From JBCDBL01 sp039183635 (GTDB lineage Bacteria > Pseudomonadota > Alphaproteobacteria > Caulobacterales > Parvularculaceae), in the NCBI GenBank assembly GCA_039183635.1, contig JBCDBL010000184.1, forward strand, positions 1 to 5,190: a DNA stretch of 5,190 nucleotides, given 5' to 3'. The notes below the pieces were generated by a model that was not told where the DNA came from, ran no database searches, and saw only the letters and a list, made by a program, of their open reading frames with translations. Positions within the stretch are counted from its first letter, which is position 1; each line of letters starts with the position of its first letter. This document shows positions 4,258 through 5,190 of the stretch, one piece after another. The position numbers and the translations under genes were made by a program.

Positions 4258-5190
4258 TTACGGTGTTTCAGGACTGTCATCGCCCTCTTCGAGTGTTGAT
4301 GCGGCGCCATCGGATAAAGACGGGAACTCGGCCGCCGCCTCGGCTCTTTTGCGCATCGCCTCAGCGTGGGCGGCCATGAGATCGGCGTCGAAAATCTCCA
4401 AATCGTATATGGCGCGCAGATCGTCCATCTCTTTATCAATCGTCTGCAGCCTTAAAAACCGTTCAATCTTCGGACGCAATTCGCGAAACGGCGGTTTACG
4501 TACGGAGCGGCGATCCTCAACTTGCAGAATGTGCCAGCCGTCCTCGGTCTCAAACAAGGGAGCGACGCCGCCCACCGACGTGGCGAACGCCGCTTTGGCG
4601 AACGTCGACGGCATCATCTCCACCGTAAAATAGCCAATCTCCCCCCCGGCCGGCCCGGTGGCGCGGTCAAGGGAGCGGGCCCTGGCCAGGGCGCCGAAAT
4701 CCGCGCCGTTCTCAAGATCCGCGATGACGGCCTCCGCCTCGGCAAACGTTCCGACGACAATGTGGCGCGCTCGGACCTCGTCGCCAAGCTGCAGCGTGGC
4801 ATCGAGTTCACCGTAAACCGCGCGCACGATGTCCGGTGAAACGCGCTCGGTCAGAAGATTTTCAAGATACAGGTTGGCCAAAAGTTCGCGACGCAGGGCC
4901 TCCAGGCGCTCCTTTACGCTTTCGGTTTTATCGAGGCCCTGGGCTTCGGCCCGATTGGCGAGCAACGTCTGGTCGATCAGCTTTTCCAGAAGCCGCTCCG
5001 CCTTGGCCGACTTGGGCGCCAGACGCTCGTCCGGCCCAAGATCGCCCCCCACGCGGGCTGCGCGCTCAAGATCCGAAAGATAGAAAAAATCCTCGCCGAC
5101 ACGGGCGATGAGAAGATCCTCCGCACGCAAGGGCAAAGGCGCGTGCGCACGATGTTCCGAGGATGGCGGCCGCGCCAGCCCGTCGAGCAA
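4258..5190 (-). CDS. Parvulin-type peptidyl-prolyl cis-trans isomerase (PpiC/SurA-like), N-terminus beyond the window
   Basis: The visible 310 residues run to the window edge. The first visible codon is TTG and no signal peptide is seen, so the true start probably lies upstream. A SurA/PrsA-like chaperone region is visible at about 24-130, including LIARVGEDFFYLSDLER (27-43) and LLEKLIDQTLLANRAE (67-82). A PpiC rotamase domain follows at about 138-228. The parvulin pattern is intact: His143 in ARHIVV, SLDRATGPAGGEIGYF (173-188), Phe197 and Phe202, and DGWHILQVEDRR (217-228) with His220. A conserved-looking helical segment (232-262) and an acidic, low-complexity tail end the protein. Relatives act in the periplasm or at the membrane, folding envelope and outer-membrane proteins. 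It could also be a membrane-anchored PrsA-like form; the missing N-terminus prevents a decision. The 72-bp gap after its stop contains no obvious terminator. Confidence 0.9.
   Translation of the reverse strand: MLDGLARPPSSEHRAHAPLPLRAEDLLIARVGEDFFYLSDLERAARVGGDLGPDERLAPKSAKAERLLEKLIDQTLLANRAEAQGLDKTESVKERLEALRRELLANLYLENLLTERVSPDIVRAVYGELDATLQLGDEVRARHIVVGTFAEAEAVIADLENGADFGALARARSLDRATGPAGGEIGYFTVEMMPSTFAKAAFATSVGGVAPLFETEDGWHILQVEDRRSVRKPPFRELRPKIERFLRLQTIDKEMDDLRAIYDLEIFDADLMAAHAEAMRKRAEAAAEFPSLSDGAASTLEEGDDSPETP

Noticed and set aside
4247..4633. Plus-strand open frames over the parvulin gene (also 4522-4839 and 4829-5111)
   Set aside because: They are antisense to a well conserved rotamase gene, Ser/Arg/Pro-rich and without family resemblance.

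Overview
The window is GC-rich, densely packed and mostly codes on the minus strand. Protein content and gene order point to an alphaproteobacterium: a ComF / glutaredoxin 3 / Nit-type amidase / DUF1178 run, a divergent NDUFAF5-type methyltransferase-fold protein, a MutT Nudix hydrolase and a periplasmic parvulin. I cannot name the genus from the sequence. All genes look chromosomal and of housekeeping type. I see no tRNA, rRNA, CRISPR array, insertion sequence or phage gene.

Layout by position. 1-449 (-): DUF1178 zinc-ribbon-like protein, with only the last base of its stop codon missing at the window edge. 446-1285 (-): NIT1-type carbon-nitrogen hydrolase. 1282-1551 (-): glutaredoxin 3. Each junction in this trio is a 4-bp ATGA stop/start overlap, so the trio is a translationally coupled operon read from glutaredoxin to DUF1178. 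1552-1674: leader with a terminator-like hairpin after comF and a nested inverted repeat around a -10-like hexamer. 1675-2451 (-): ComF-type phosphoribosyltransferase. 2452-2589: divergent spacer. 2590-3456 (+): NDUFAF5-like protein, the only plus-strand gene. 3457-3563: AT-rich convergent spacer. 3564-3782 (-): small Flp-type class IVb prepilin, one base downstream of the mutT stop. 3784-4185 (-): MutT-like Nudix hydrolase. 4186-4257: short spacer with a candidate promoter. 4258-5190 (-): parvulin-type peptidyl-prolyl isomerase, cut at its N-terminus by the window edge.

How the genes may work together. Glutaredoxin uses glutathione, and NIT1-type amidases destroy deaminated glutathione, so the coupled trio looks like a glutathione use and repair unit with an uncharacterised Cys-rich DUF1178 partner. 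MutT cleans oxidised dGTP from the nucleotide pool. The NDUFAF5-like protein probably acts in respiratory complex I assembly. The parvulin would fold envelope proteins. The pilin is out of place: no Tad secretion gene is visible, yet it is tightly coupled to mutT.

I did not find a clearly new multi-gene system. The points most worth following are the coupled glutathione/DUF1178 unit, the orphan pilin behind mutT, the weakened SAM-binding motifs in the NDUFAF5-like protein, and the structured grxC leader.
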